Shown here piece after piece: positions 17,243-26,313 of a stretch of 64,000 nt of DNA. A program made the translations under genes and the position numbers. How positions within the stretch are numbered: position 1 is the first letter of the stretch; every line of letters begins with the position of its first letter. The notes under the pieces were generated by a model. It was not told the DNA's origin. It made no database searches and saw nothing but the letters and a program-made list of their open reading frames with translations. The stretch lies in NCBI RefSeq assembly GCF_025566985.1, contig NZ_JAOQJD010000003.1, positions 110,133 through 174,132 on the forward strand, read 5' to 3'. The DNA is from Aedoeadaptatus acetigenes. Its GTDB lineage: Bacteria > Bacillota > Clostridia > Tissierellales > Peptoniphilaceae.

Positions 17243-18049
17243 TTACAGGCCGTGTTTCCGGTACAGATCCCGGCGCCGGTCCTCTAAGAAGTGTTGCCAG
17301 GCTCTGGCTTCGTCGAGAAGGCCCTTGTCGAAGGCGGCGGTGACGATGCCCTCCTCGCTTCCTGCGGCGGCCATGAGATCGCCCTTCGGGCTTACGAGGG
17401 CGCTTCCCCCGCTTTTTACGCCGTTTTTCTCGTCGTGCCTCAACAGGCCTGCGGCGGCGACAAAGCATTGGTTTTCGATGGCGCGGCTTCGGATCACAAG
17501 CTCCATGTGCCCCAACCACTTGGGCGGCCAGTCGAAGGCGGCAAAGAGAATGTCCACGCCATTTAAAGCGTAGCAGCGAATCCACTCGGGGAAATCCATG
17601 TCGTAGCAAATAGCCACGCCGCAGTCGATGCCGTCGAGGGTGACGAGGCCGATCCCGTCCCCCGCCGCGTAAAATTCCTGTTCGATGCCCGCCTGATACA
17701 GATGGGCCTTGTCGTAGACCAAGACTTCTTCTCCACTGCGGTCGAAGACGTGGCAGGTGTTGTAGAGCTTTGAGCCTCGCGCTTCCGCCACGCTGCCGCC
17801 GACGATGTTTACCCGGTGCGCCTTCGCCAGGCCTGAGAGAAGCTTCCGCGTCTTGTCGCCGTTTCGATCGGCCCCTTCCATGTGCTCTTCGGGAGAGGAA
17901 AACAGATTCCACTTTTCCGGCAGAAGGATCACGTCGGGATCCTCCTGAGCCGCTCGGTGAATCCAACTCTCCGCGTAGCCGTATGGATCCTTTTTCGCTT
18001 TATACGCGTCGATTTGCACGGAGCTCACTTTCATGGACCAGTCTTTCAC
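17243..18049 (-). CDS. Carbon-nitrogen hydrolase (nitrilase superfamily)
   Basis: 268 residues with the three catalytic positions of the nitrilase/omega-amidase fold: Glu in LLPEKWN (~residue 45), Lys in VYDKAHLY (~113) and Cys in GVAICYDMDFPEW (~148). Related enzymes hydrolyse omega-amides or deaminated glutathione, but the substrate cannot be told from sequence. I take GTG 18049 as start because AGGAG lies 9 nt upstream; ATG 18034 is an alternative. It lies just downstream of lysS, whose terminator hairpin is ~20 nt upstream. Confidence 0.85.
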   Translation of the reverse strand: MKDWSMKVSSVQIDAYKAKKDPYGYAESWIHRAAQEDPDVILLPEKWNLFSSPEEHMEGADRNGDKTRKLLSGLAKAHRVNIVGGSVAEARGSKLYNTCHVFDRSGEEVLVYDKAHLYQAGIEQEFYAAGDGIGLVTLDGIDCGVAICYDMDFPEWIRCYALNGVDILFAAFDWPPKWLGHMELVIRSRAIENQCFVAAAGLLRHDEKNGVKSGGSALVSPKGDLMAAAGSEEGIVTAAFDKGLLDEARAWQHFLEDRRRDLYRKHGL

Positions 18050-18070
18050 GGTTTTTCTCTCCTCTTCCTA

Positions 18071-18096
18071 CAAAAAAGACCTTGCACTTGCAAGGC
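18071..18096 (-). terminator. Terminator after lysS
   Basis: Minus-strand CCTTGCA-AG-TGCAAGG stem followed by TCTTTTTTG, 8 nt past the lysS stop and just before the nitrilase ribosome-binding site. Confidence 0.8.
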
Positions 18097-18103
18097 CTTG
18101 AAT

Positions 18104-19609
18104 TTATTCTTCGTCTTCGTCCCAGGATTCGCTTTCGCCTTCGCCCAAAGGTTTCATGGTGGGGAAGAAGAGAACGTCGCGAATGCTGGATTGGTCGGTC
18201 AAGAGCATGATCATGCGATCCACGCCGATGCCCAAGCCGCCGGTGGGGGGAAGACCCACTTCGATGGCGTTGATGAAGTCGTAGTCCATGGGGTGGGCTT
18301 CGTCGTCGCCTTTTTCCTGATCCGCCACTTGCTCTTCGAAACGGGCCCGTTGGTCGATGGGGTCGTTTAACTCGCTGAAGGCATTGGCAAATTCCCAGGT
18401 GTTAATGAAGGCTTCGAAGCGGCGGGTAATGCGGGGGTCCTTGGGATCCCGCTTGGCCAAGGGGCTGACTTCCACCGGATGGCCGGTGACGAAGGTGGGC
18501 TGAATGAGTTTTTCTTCGCAGAATTCTTCAAACATCTCGCTGATGACGTGGCCGCGGGTCCAGAAGGGTTGAACGTCCAGGCCCTTTTCCTTGGCGATGG
18601 CCAGGGCTTCTTCGTCGGTTTTTACGGTGGAAAAGTCCACGCCGGCGTATTCTTTTACGGCATCTTCCATGGCCACGCGGTTCCACGGCGGCGTCAGGTC
18701 GATTTCCGTGCCTTGGTAATTGATCACGGCGGATCCCAGCACTTTTTCAGCGGCATAGGCAAACATGTGCTCGGTAATGTGCATCATTTCGTCCATGTCC
18801 ACGTAAGCTTGGTACAATTCGATATTGGTAAATTCCGGATTGTGACGGGTGTCCATGCCTTCGTTTCTGAACATTTTGCCCATTTCGTAAACTTTGTCGA
18901 AGCCGCCGACGATGAGGCGCTTCAGGAAAAGCTCGTTGGCGATGCGCATTTGCAGGTCGATGTCCAGGGCGTTGTGGTGGGTAAGGAAGGGACGGGCGTT
19001 GGCGCCGCCGGCCACATTGCCTAAAATCGGGGTTTCAACTTCCAAGAAGCCCTTGTCGTCTAAAAATTCCCGAATGGCTTTAATAATGGCGGAGCGCTTG
19101 AAGAAGACCTCTTTCACGTCGGGGTTGACGATGAGGTCCACGTAGCGTTGGCGGTAGCGAAGGTCCATGTCCTTTAAACCGTGGTATTTTTCCGGCAGCA
19201 CCTGAATGCTCTTGGAGAGGATTTCCACTTCCTCCGCTTCCACGGAAATGGCGCCGGCTTCGGTCTTGATGACCTTGCCCTTGACGCCAAAAAAGTCGCC
19301 GACATCGGCGGCCTTTACCACTTCATAGGCATCTTCCAAAATATTTTTCTTGGCGAAAATTTGGATTTGGCCGTAGGTGTCCTGTACGTCTAAAAAGGCG
19401 ATTTTTCCGTGGCGGCGCTTGGAAATAATCCGGCCGGCAACGGAGACGGTCTTGCCTTCCATGGCGTCGAAGTTGTCGACGATGTCTTTGGTGTAGGTGT
19501 CCACGTCGTATTTTTCGACGATGTAGGGATTGTTGCCTTCGTCGATTAAATTTTGGACCTTCTTAAGTTTCTGTTCTCTTACTTCACTGCTCTTTTGGCC
19601 TTTCGCCAT
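18104..19609 (-). CDS. lysS: Lysyl-tRNA synthetase, class II
   Basis: 501 residues. N-terminal OB-fold anticodon-binding domain (TVSVAGRIISKRRHGKIAFLD, KGKVIKTEAGAISVEAEEV) and class II catalytic core: motif 1 (RSAIIKAIREFLDDKGFLEVETPIL), motif 2 (FRNEGMDTRHNPEFTNIELY) and motif 3 (GLGIGVDRMIMLLTD). Charges tRNA-Lys. Start ATG 19609 has AGGAGG. It follows greA by 16 nt, a pairing common in Firmicutes, and probably shares its promoter. Confidence 0.97.
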   Translation of the reverse strand: MAKGQKSSEVREQKLKKVQNLIDEGNNPYIVEKYDVDTYTKDIVDNFDAMEGKTVSVAGRIISKRRHGKIAFLDVQDTYGQIQIFAKKNILEDAYEVVKAADVGDFFGVKGKVIKTEAGAISVEAEEVEILSKSIQVLPEKYHGLKDMDLRYRQRYVDLIVNPDVKEVFFKRSAIIKAIREFLDDKGFLEVETPILGNVAGGANARPFLTHHNALDIDLQMRIANELFLKRLIVGGFDKVYEMGKMFRNEGMDTRHNPEFTNIELYQAYVDMDEMMHITEHMFAYAAEKVLGSAVINYQGTEIDLTPPWNRVAMEDAVKEYAGVDFSTVKTDEEALAIAKEKGLDVQPFWTRGHVISEMFEEFCEEKLIQPTFVTGHPVEVSPLAKRDPKDPRITRRFEAFINTWEFANAFSELNDPIDQRARFEEQVADQEKGDDEAHPMDYDFINAIEVGLPPTGGLGIGVDRMIMLLTDQSSIRDVLFFPTMKPLGEGESESWDEDEE

Positions 19610-19625
19610 GGTCTACCTCCTACTC

Positions 19626-20105
19626 TTATGCGATGGAAATCTTCAATACCTTGAGTCTGACTTTGCCTTGGGGCACGTCGATATCGGCCACATCGCCGAT
19701 GCCCATGCCCATGAGACCGGCACCGATGGGGCTTTCGTTGGAAATTTTTCCTTCCAGAGGATCGGCCTCGGCGCTGCCCACGATGTAGTAGGTGTCTTCT
19801 TCCTGCGTGTCTTCGTCTACGACGGTGACGGCGCTGCCTACATTGACGATTTGATCGTTCAGGTCGTTGCCCTTCACCACTTTGGCGTTTCGCGCCATGT
19901 ATTCCAATTTGGCGATGCGCTCTTCCACTTGGGCCTGTTCGTTTTTCGCCTCGTCGTACTCGGAGTTTTCCGAGAGGTCGCCGTAGCCCAGGGCCACTTT
20001 AATCCGCTCGGCCACTTCCTTGCGGCGAACGGTTTTTAAGTATTCGATCTCGCTTTCGATTTTCTCTAAGCCTTCTTCTGTAATTAATACTTCATTTCCT
20101 GCCAT
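19626..20105 (-). CDS. greA: Transcription elongation factor GreA
   Basis: 159 residues, standard length. N-terminal coiled coil (ITEEGLEKIESEIEYLKTVRR to GDLSENSEYDEAKNEQAQVEERI) that reaches into the RNA polymerase secondary channel to trigger transcript cleavage, and a C-terminal FKBP-like domain (GSAVTVVDEDTQEEDTYYIV, ISNESPIGAGLMG). Start ATG 20105 with GGAG. First gene of the greA-lysS unit. Confidence 0.97.
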   Translation of the reverse strand: MAGNEVLITEEGLEKIESEIEYLKTVRRKEVAERIKVALGYGDLSENSEYDEAKNEQAQVEERIAKLEYMARNAKVVKGNDLNDQIVNVGSAVTVVDEDTQEEDTYYIVGSAEADPLEGKISNESPIGAGLMGMGIGDVADIDVPQGKVRLKVLKISIA

Positions 20106-20137
20106 AGTATCACTCCACTTCGTTTCTCGTCGTTTAT

Positions 20138-20162
20138 GAAGAAAGGACCCGACGTCGGGTCC
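20138..20162 (-). terminator. Terminator after dusB
   Basis: Perfect 18-nt palindrome GGACCCGACGTCGGGTCC (20145-20162) followed on the minus strand by TTTCTTC. It separates the coaX-dusB operon from greA. Confidence 0.8.
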
Positions 20163-20209
20163 ATGTAATCAAGTCGCCCTATTATATAAAAAAATGCTCC
20201 GTCTGTCAA

Positions 20210-21154
20210 TTAACGGGCCTCTTCCGCCAACCGATCCAGGTAGTCGTCGATGGCGTCTTTTTCGGAAAGGGAGAGGATTTCGTTGCGGCGCCTTTTCGCT
20301 TCGCTGAAGCCTTTTAAGTAGCCGATGAAGTGCTTGCGCATTTCGATGACGCCGAGATGCTCGCCTTTTTCCGCGACGCTCATGGCCAAATGCTCCTTGG
20401 CCACGGCGATGATTTCTTTTTGGCTCGGCGCTTCCGGGACCTCGCCACGAAGGGTCGCGCGGATTTCCCGAAAGAGAAAGGGATGGCCCACGGCGCCACG
20501 GCCGATGGCCACGCCGGCCAAGGATTCGTCCATGTGATTGAGCACATCTTCCGCCCGCTGAATGTCGCCGTTTCCCACGACGGGCACATCCACGGCCTCG
20601 GCCACGCGGGAAATAAAGTCCCAGTCCGCCGATCCGCTGTAATAGGCTTCCCGGCTCCTTCCGTGAACGGTGATTTCGCTTACGCCGGCCGCTTCGGCGA
20701 TTTTCGCGATGTCCATTCCTTCCTCGCCCCCTTCCTCGAAACCCTTTCGGATTTTTACGGAAACGGGGATGGGGGAGGTTTCCACGCAGGCCTCTAAAAT
20801 GGCCCGGGCCTTATCCGGCGTCTTTAAGAGGGCGCTTCCCGCCCCGGTCTTCACGATTTTCGGCGCGGGACAGCCCATGTTAATGTCCAAGCTGCGGTAG
20901 ATTTTCAATTCATCGCCGAGATCTTTAAGAACGGCGCGAAAAATATCCGCCTCGTCGCCGAAAAGCTGCAGGCTCACCGGCGCCTCGTCTTGTGCCACGG
21001 CCATAAGGCGGCGGGTCTTTTTGTCTTTGTAATAAAGGGCCTTGGCGCTCACCATTTCCGTGGTGGCGTAGTCCATGCCGTATGCCGTGCAAATGCGGCG
21101 AAAACTTTGGTCCGTGTAGCCCGCCATGGGGGCCAGGGCAATGGTAAAGGCCAT
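20210..21154 (-). CDS. dusB: tRNA-dihydrouridine synthase
   Basis: 314 residues, flavin-dependent reduction of uridine in the tRNA D-loop. Motifs: IALAPMAGYTDQSFRRIC, ATTEMVSAKALYY, DINMGCPAPKIVKTGAGSAL with the catalytic Cys, VSVKIRKGF, ITVHGRSREAYYSGSADWDF, VPVVGNGDI and GVAIGRGAVGHPFLFREI. This is the DusB-type layout. It overlaps the coaX stop by one base (TAATG). Confidence 0.94.
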   Translation of the reverse strand: MAFTIALAPMAGYTDQSFRRICTAYGMDYATTEMVSAKALYYKDKKTRRLMAVAQDEAPVSLQLFGDEADIFRAVLKDLGDELKIYRSLDINMGCPAPKIVKTGAGSALLKTPDKARAILEACVETSPIPVSVKIRKGFEEGGEEGMDIAKIAEAAGVSEITVHGRSREAYYSGSADWDFISRVAEAVDVPVVGNGDIQRAEDVLNHMDESLAGVAIGRGAVGHPFLFREIRATLRGEVPEAPSQKEIIAVAKEHLAMSVAEKGEHLGVIEMRKHFIGYLKGFSEAKRRRNEILSLSEKDAIDDYLDRLAEEAR

Positions 21155-21927
21155 TAGCTGTTCAGCTCGTAGAGGATTCTGAGCCCGTCCATGGTTAAGT
21201 CGCGGTCGATAATAATATCGTAGCGGCTGTCGGAAACCAGGAGATTGGCGAAGCCGCCGGTGGCGATGATATTAATTTCTTCGCTCGCCATGCCCAGTTC
21301 GTTGCAGATATGGGTGAGGATGCCGTCGATCATGGTGGAGAAGCCGAAATAGAGGCCGTTTTGCATGCTGCTCACCGTGTTTTTTCCGATGACTTTCTCC
21401 GGCCGAATGATTTCGATTTTCGGCAGCTTCGACGTGCGGGACACCAAGGCATCGGCGGAGATAGAAATGCCCGGCAAGATCAAGCCGCCCAGGTAATTTT
21501 TCTTTCCGTCCACGACGCAAAAGGTAATGGCCGTGCCCAAGTCGATAATAATGCAGGGCCCGCCATATTTTTCCACGGCCGCCACGGCATTGACGATGCG
21601 ATCGGCCCCCACTTCCTTGGGATTGTCGTAGCGAATATTGATTCCCGTCTTCACGCCGGCACCGACGATAATCGGGTAACGGTGAAAGTATTTCACGATC
21701 ATGTTCTGCATGGTATGCATAATATTCGGCACCACCGAAGACATGATCACCGCTTCAATATTCACCGGCTTCAACTGCACATTGTCCAACATTTCCGTGA
21801 CCAACATGCCGAATTCGTCGCTGGTCTTGTTTTGATCCGACGAAATGCGCCAGTCGTGAATCAGTTCTTTTCCCTTGTACGCCCCGAAGACGATATTTGT
21901 ATTTCCGACATCGATTGCTAATAACAT
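21154..21927 (-). CDS. coaX: Type III pantothenate kinase
   Basis: 257 residues. First step of CoA synthesis from pantothenate. Motifs: MLLAIDVGNTNIVFGAYKG (phosphate-1), GADRIVNAVAAVEKYGGPCIIIDLGTAITF and YLGGLILPGISISADAL, with IIATGGFANLL near the end. Start ATG 21927 has AGAGGGTG upstream; a longer frame back to 22206 is a shadow. It sits between a membrane S-component gene (17 nt) and dusB (1-nt overlap). Confidence 0.94.
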   Translation of the reverse strand: MLLAIDVGNTNIVFGAYKGKELIHDWRISSDQNKTSDEFGMLVTEMLDNVQLKPVNIEAVIMSSVVPNIMHTMQNMIVKYFHRYPIIVGAGVKTGINIRYDNPKEVGADRIVNAVAAVEKYGGPCIIIDLGTAITFCVVDGKKNYLGGLILPGISISADALVSRTSKLPKIEIIRPEKVIGKNTVSSMQNGLYFGFSTMIDGILTHICNELGMASEEINIIATGGFANLLVSDSRYDIIIDRDLTMDGLRILYELNS

Positions 21928-21944
21928 AATGCACCCTCTTGATT

Positions 21945-22706
21945 CTAACTGCTCTTGCCGGCCGTCCACGCCGTGACGACGCCGGTGGAGACGATGCCTG
22001 CGAGGATTCCCTCGGGCACGCCCGATGTAATAATCGTACCGAATATAACTGAATTTACCAAGGCCTCCGACGCCCCCACGGCGCGAACAAATTCCTGAGC
22101 GAAGAAGATATAAATGCCGCCCATGACCATGACGGAGTGGAGGATGGTGGAGACGAAGGCCGCAAGGACCACGGCGCTCGCCTTGGTTTTTGTCCGCATA
22201 ATCCAAATAAACAGAACCGCGGAAAGGACGAGGAATCCGCCGTTTAAAATAGCGGAGGCCCCGTAGGTTTTTGCGGCGATGTTTTTATAAAGACCCACGG
22301 CCAAAAAGACGATGACGCCGAGCCATGCCGCCATGCCCATTTTTTTTAATCCGTCGGCGTCGAAGGATTTAAAGAAGCGGAAAATATAGGCGGAGATCAC
22401 GCCTAAAAGAATGCGCGGCAAGATGGAGATGAGGGGATTGTAGAAGACAAAGGAGATGGGGGTGGGACGGGTAATGGCGTTAAAGAGGGAGCTGAGCCCG
22501 AAGATCAGCCCCACGAAGCCGCCCACCACCGGCCCTTCGATAAAGGCGGCGATGAGGACGGGAATGTGCATGGTGGTGGCATTTAAGGGGCCGATGGGCA
22601 CAAAACCCAAAGGCGTCATGCCCAACACCACGGTAATGGCACCGAGAATGCCGATAATCACGATCTCTCGCGTGGTGAGAAAGGGCTTTTTCATTTTGTT
22701 GTTCAT
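21945..22706 (-). CDS. ECF transporter substrate-binding S component, probably pantothenate
   Basis: 253 residues with about six hydrophobic helices. Near the N-terminus TTREIVIIGILGAITVVLGMTPLGFVPIGPLNATTMHIPVLIAA and GPVVGGFVGLIFGLSSLFNA match the S-component type with GPV..G and small-residue helices. S components bind a vitamin and dock onto shared EcfAA'T modules, none of which is in this window. Its place directly before coaX suggests pantothenate (PanT-like); the substrate is inference from context. Start ATG 22706 with GGAGG. Confidence 0.8.
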   Translation of the reverse strand: MNNKMKKPFLTTREIVIIGILGAITVVLGMTPLGFVPIGPLNATTMHIPVLIAAFIEGPVVGGFVGLIFGLSSLFNAITRPTPISFVFYNPLISILPRILLGVISAYIFRFFKSFDADGLKKMGMAAWLGVIVFLAVGLYKNIAAKTYGASAILNGGFLVLSAVLFIWIMRTKTKASAVVLAAFVSTILHSVMVMGGIYIFFAQEFVRAVGASEALVNSVIFGTIITSGVPEGILAGIVSTGVVTAWTAGKSS

Positions 22707-22756
22707 AAAAACCTCCGATCCGGCTCTCGAGGATGCCGGTCTGTTTCATGGAAATA

Positions 22757-23677
22757 CTATTCTACGCTGTACAAACTGTTGGCCACGGCCCGCGCCATGA
22801 CTTTCGGCAGATAATACTCCGCCAGCTGCATGGAACAGTCCACTTCATTGGTGGCCAGAGAAAAAATTGTGTCCCCGTCCAGGCCCGTGTGCACCGGGGT
22901 AATGGATTTCGCGTAGCCGTTGTGGGCCACGGATGCCAATTTACAGAGTTCGGTCTTCGAAAAGCGGCCGTTGGTTGCCACGACGCCCAAAGTGGTGTTT
23001 TGATGCTTCCCTTTTTCGAAATCCACGGCGCCTTTTAACAAGGCCTCTTCCACGGAATAGGTGATGCCCTCCACTTCCGGTGCCGCCAAGACGTCGCCGG
23101 TTTCCGCATCCTGAATGTGGCCGAAGGCATTGACCACGACCAGTGCGGAAAACACTACGTCCCCCACGGTCATGGAGGCGCTACCCACGCCGGATTTTTT
23201 CGCGTAGGCGGGGCCCATGGTCTTCGCCACCGTGGCGCCGCATCCGGCACCGATTATGCCCTGCCTCTTGTCATCAACGCTAGCCGCATCGTAGGCGGCT
23301 CTTCCCATGGCTTTGTCGGGCCAGGCGTCGGCCCTCTTATAGGTCAAATCGAACAAGACGGCGGCGGGCACGATGGGCACCACGCCCACGCCTACATCGA
23401 AGCCGATCCCGTCGTCGCGTAAGGCTTCCATGACACCGGTGGCGCTGTCCAGGCCGAAAGCCGATCCGCCGCTTAAGACGATGGCGTGCACTTCGCTTAC
23501 GGCGTAGGTCGGGCCCAAGAGCACACACTCTCTGGTGCCCGGGGCGCCGCCTCTTACATCCACGCCGGCGGTGGATCCTTCCGGCGCAAGAATCACCGTC
23601 ACACCGGTGCCGCCGGTTTCATCTTCTTTGTGCCCGACGGCGATGGCCGCCACGTCGGTTAAGTGTCCCGAATACAT
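22757..23677 (-). CDS. P1 family (DmpA-type) aminopeptidase
   Basis: 306 residues of the DmpA/BapA Ntn-hydrolase family. N-terminal LTDVAAIAVGHKEDETGGTGVTVI and GAPGTRECVLL; central VHAIVLSGGSAFGLDSATGVMEAL; the autoprocessing site is expected at the QNTTLGVVATNG segment (~residue 225), where Thr would become the new N-terminal nucleophile. Members cleave N-terminal D- or beta-amino acids or small peptides. Start ATG 23677 with AAAGGAGG and an extended -10 promoter just upstream. Confidence 0.88.
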   Translation of the reverse strand: MYSGHLTDVAAIAVGHKEDETGGTGVTVILAPEGSTAGVDVRGGAPGTRECVLLGPTYAVSEVHAIVLSGGSAFGLDSATGVMEALRDDGIGFDVGVGVVPIVPAAVLFDLTYKRADAWPDKAMGRAAYDAASVDDKRQGIIGAGCGATVAKTMGPAYAKKSGVGSASMTVGDVVFSALVVVNAFGHIQDAETGDVLAAPEVEGITYSVEEALLKGAVDFEKGKHQNTTLGVVATNGRFSKTELCKLASVAHNGYAKSITPVHTGLDGDTIFSLATNEVDCSMQLAEYYLPKVMARAVANSLYSVE

Positions 23678-23700
23678 AGTCCCTCCTTTTTAACGAAACG

Positions 23701-23709
23701 ATTATACCA
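23701..23709 (-). promoter_or_regulatory. Extended -10 promoter of the P1 peptidase gene
   Basis: Minus-strand TG-G-TATAAT with the -10 hexamer at 23701-23706, about 25 nt upstream of the start codon. No good -35. Confidence 0.55.
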
Positions 23710-23842
23710 TATCTTCGCCTCGCTCACGGCAGGAAATGGCAATACAGCGCCTTTCTTTCCCCTGAAAAGAAAATAAAAATCCAGCTTTTTGTTAAGATGG
23801 TGAAATTCGCGGAATTCCTGTCAACAAGTCAGATCCTTTTGA

Positions 23843-23848
23843 TATAAT
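23843..23848 (+). promoter_or_regulatory. -10 element of the class A PBP gene
   Basis: A perfect TATAAT lies 24 nt before ATG 23872. The -35 region is weak; TGTCAA at 23819-23824 gives an 18-nt spacer. AAGGAGG follows at 23860-23866. Confidence 0.5.
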
Positions 23849-23871
23849 AGACAATTATGAAGGAGGTTTCT

Positions 23872-26253
23872 ATGGGTAAACGATCCGGCCGGAATCAACG
23901 AGAGGGAAATTCACTCCGTTGGAGCTCGGCCTTTAAAATCCTATTATTATTAATCGTCATCGCAGGCATCACCATGGTGGGCATCGCCGTGGCCTATGCC
24001 GTGACGGCGATCAGCCAATCGCCGGCCATCGATCCGAAAAATATCCGTTCGGCTATTTCGGAAACCTCGGTGGTGCGCGATAAAAACGGCGACAATGTAG
24101 AGCAATTGGTACAAAATGAATTCAGCGAGTGGGTGCCCATTAAGCGCATGCCCGATTACTTGCTCGATGCCGCCGTGGCCATTGAAGACCAACGGTTTTA
24201 CGAGCACCACGGCGTGGATTTCCGCCGCCTGGTTTCGGCCACCGTGCGCAATCTCCAAAGCATGGACTTCAGTCAAGGGGGCTCCACCATTACCATGCAG
24301 GTGGCAAAAAACCTGTACACCTCGCCGGTAAAAAGCTATGCCAGAAAGTTTCAGGACATTTACTACGCCTTCCAATTGGAGAGCAATTTAAGTAAAGAGC
24401 AGATTTTGGAAGCCTATTTAAACTCCGCCGCCTTCTCCAAAGGCACCAAGGGCGTGGAAGCTGCATCGAAGACCTTCTTCGACAAAGACGTCAGCGATCT
24501 TTCCCTGGCGGAAGCCGCCATGATCGTGGGCATTACCAATCGCCCCTCGGAGTACACGCCTTTTAACGCCGTGCCCATCGAAGCGGACGACGATCTGGAC
24601 GCCATCGAGTTCAGCCTCATTCCCGCCGAATCCATCGGCGCGGAAGTGACGGAGCGGGACAAGGAATTAGGCGACGCCCTGGCAGAAAAAGATTTAATCG
24701 ATCCCTTCGAGCACAGCCAAATCGCATCGGGGGTGCTGGTCGCAAGAAAGGCCGTGGCCAATCCCGCCAGCAAAAAGCGCCAGGAATTGATTCTTCACAA
24801 AATGAATTCCCTGGGTATGATCGACGAATCCACCATGAAAGAGGCCATTAACGAAGAGATTCATCTGGACTTGGGCAGCCACACCACCAAGGGCATTTCG
24901 TCCTACTACGTGGACGCGGTAAAAGATGAAGTCTTGGATATTCTGAAAGAGAAAGGCTACAAAAAAGACGAAGCCCAAAAGATTCTCTACAACGGCGGCC
25001 TGGTTATCGACACGCCGCTCAATCTGGATATTCAAAAAATTCTGGAAGAAAAGGTTGCTCAAAACAGTTTCTTCCCCGGCCGTCACACCAACGAAAAAGG
25101 CATTATTCAGCCTCAAGTCGGCATTACCATTATGGATCACCAAACCGGTGAAGTGGTAGCCATCGTCGGCGGCCGCGGCATCGGCGGCAACAATATTTTG
25201 AACCGAGCGAAAAATCCCCGTCAACCGGGTTCGTCCATTAAGCCCATCGGCCCCTACCTCGCCCTCTTAAATAAGGGCGGCACCGCCGGGGACGTCTACC
25301 GAGACCTTCCCCGCCCGGGCGGCTGGCCGAAAAACTCCACAGGCTACCAAGGCTGGGCCACGGTGCGCAATTTGGTTCGCAACTCGTCCAATGTCGGCGC
25401 ATACCTCGTCGGCAAGGGCCTGGCCCCTGGCGAAGATGAAGCGGCACAAATGATGATCGACAATTTAAAGAAAATGCAGATCTCAAGCTTGGTTCTTCCC
25501 GAAGATCAAGACAAATATCCCAATATCGATACGATGAAGTACAACGACGTGAACTTGGCCTCCCTCACCTTAGGCGGCATGACCGTAGGCATCAGCCCCC
25601 TGGAAATGGCCGGGGCCTTCAGCACCTTCCCCAACGAAGGCAAGTTCATCAAGCCCACCTTTATCGAAAAAATTACCGATAAGAGCGGCAAAGTCATCTA
25701 CGAAAATCCCAAGGAAGAAGTCGAAATCACCTCCCCGCAAAACGCCTACATTATGACGTCCATGCTGGAAACCGTCGTAAAGAGCGGAACGGGGACCTAC
25801 GCCAATTTCAGCGGGCAGGCCATCGCCGGCAAGACCGGGACCACCAACCGCAAGAGAGACAGTTGGTTTGTCGGCTTCACGCCCTACTACACCGGCGCCG
25901 TTTGGATCGGCAACGACGACAACACGCCTCTGTGGGACTACTCCCGTATGGCTGCCAATCTGTGGCGTTCCATTATGCGCGACGTCCACGCGGACTTGGA
26001 GTACAAGGATTTCGTCGAACCGGAAGAGGGCCTGTACAAGAAGTACATTCCCGTTTCGGGCTACACGGAAATCTTTGCCGAAGGCACCTCGCCCAAGGGC
26101 CTGAGAAATCTTTATCGTAACGTTCCGCCGAAACCGAAGAAGACGGAAGAAGATAAGGACAAGGATCAAGACAAACAAAACGGCAATTCCGATTCCCAAT
26201 CCTCGAAAGGCGGCAACAAGAGCGGCCAACAGGGTGGAAATAACGAAAATTAA
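23872..26253 (+). CDS. Class A penicillin-binding protein (PBP1A family)
   Basis: 793 residues. Bifunctional peptidoglycan synthase at the outer membrane face. Short cytoplasmic tail, one helix (ILLLLIVIAGITMVGIAVAY), a GT51 glycosyltransferase domain with the catalytic Glu in AIEDQRFYEHHGVDFRRL and GGSTITMQVAKNLY, and a transpeptidase domain with active Ser in PGSSIKPIG (SxxK), NSSNVG (SxN) and GKTGTTNRKRDSWF (KTG). The tail is a disordered Lys/Asp/Gly-rich segment. ATG 23857 overlaps the AAGGAGG ribosome-binding site, so the real start is ATG 23872. Ends at a terminator. Confidence 0.94.
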   Translation: MGKRSGRNQREGNSLRWSSAFKILLLLIVIAGITMVGIAVAYAVTAISQSPAIDPKNIRSAISETSVVRDKNGDNVEQLVQNEFSEWVPIKRMPDYLLDAAVAIEDQRFYEHHGVDFRRLVSATVRNLQSMDFSQGGSTITMQVAKNLYTSPVKSYARKFQDIYYAFQLESNLSKEQILEAYLNSAAFSKGTKGVEAASKTFFDKDVSDLSLAEAAMIVGITNRPSEYTPFNAVPIEADDDLDAIEFSLIPAESIGAEVTERDKELGDALAEKDLIDPFEHSQIASGVLVARKAVANPASKKRQELILHKMNSLGMIDESTMKEAINEEIHLDLGSHTTKGISSYYVDAVKDEVLDILKEKGYKKDEAQKILYNGGLVIDTPLNLDIQKILEEKVAQNSFFPGRHTNEKGIIQPQVGITIMDHQTGEVVAIVGGRGIGGNNILNRAKNPRQPGSSIKPIGPYLALLNKGGTAGDVYRDLPRPGGWPKNSTGYQGWATVRNLVRNSSNVGAYLVGKGLAPGEDEAAQMMIDNLKKMQISSLVLPEDQDKYPNIDTMKYNDVNLASLTLGGMTVGISPLEMAGAFSTFPNEGKFIKPTFIEKITDKSGKVIYENPKEEVEITSPQNAYIMTSMLETVVKSGTGTYANFSGQAIAGKTGTTNRKRDSWFVGFTPYYTGAVWIGNDDNTPLWDYSRMAANLWRSIMRDVHADLEYKDFVEPEEGLYKKYIPVSGYTEIFAEGTSPKGLRNLYRNVPPKPKKTEEDKDKDQDKQNGNSDSQSSKGGNKSGQQGGNNEN

Positions 26254-26269
26254 TTCGCCGCAAAGAAAG

Positions 26270-26300
26270 AGAGCAAGACGTTCGGGTCTTGCTCTTTTTT
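26270..26300 (+). terminator. Terminator after the PBP gene
   Basis: 10-bp perfect stem AGAGCAAGAC/GTCTTGCTCT (26270-26279 with 26286-26295) and TTTTT. It lies 14 nt from the 3' end of the convergent cyclase gene and may serve both. Confidence 0.9.
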
Positions 26301-26313
26301 CATGGGCATCTAT

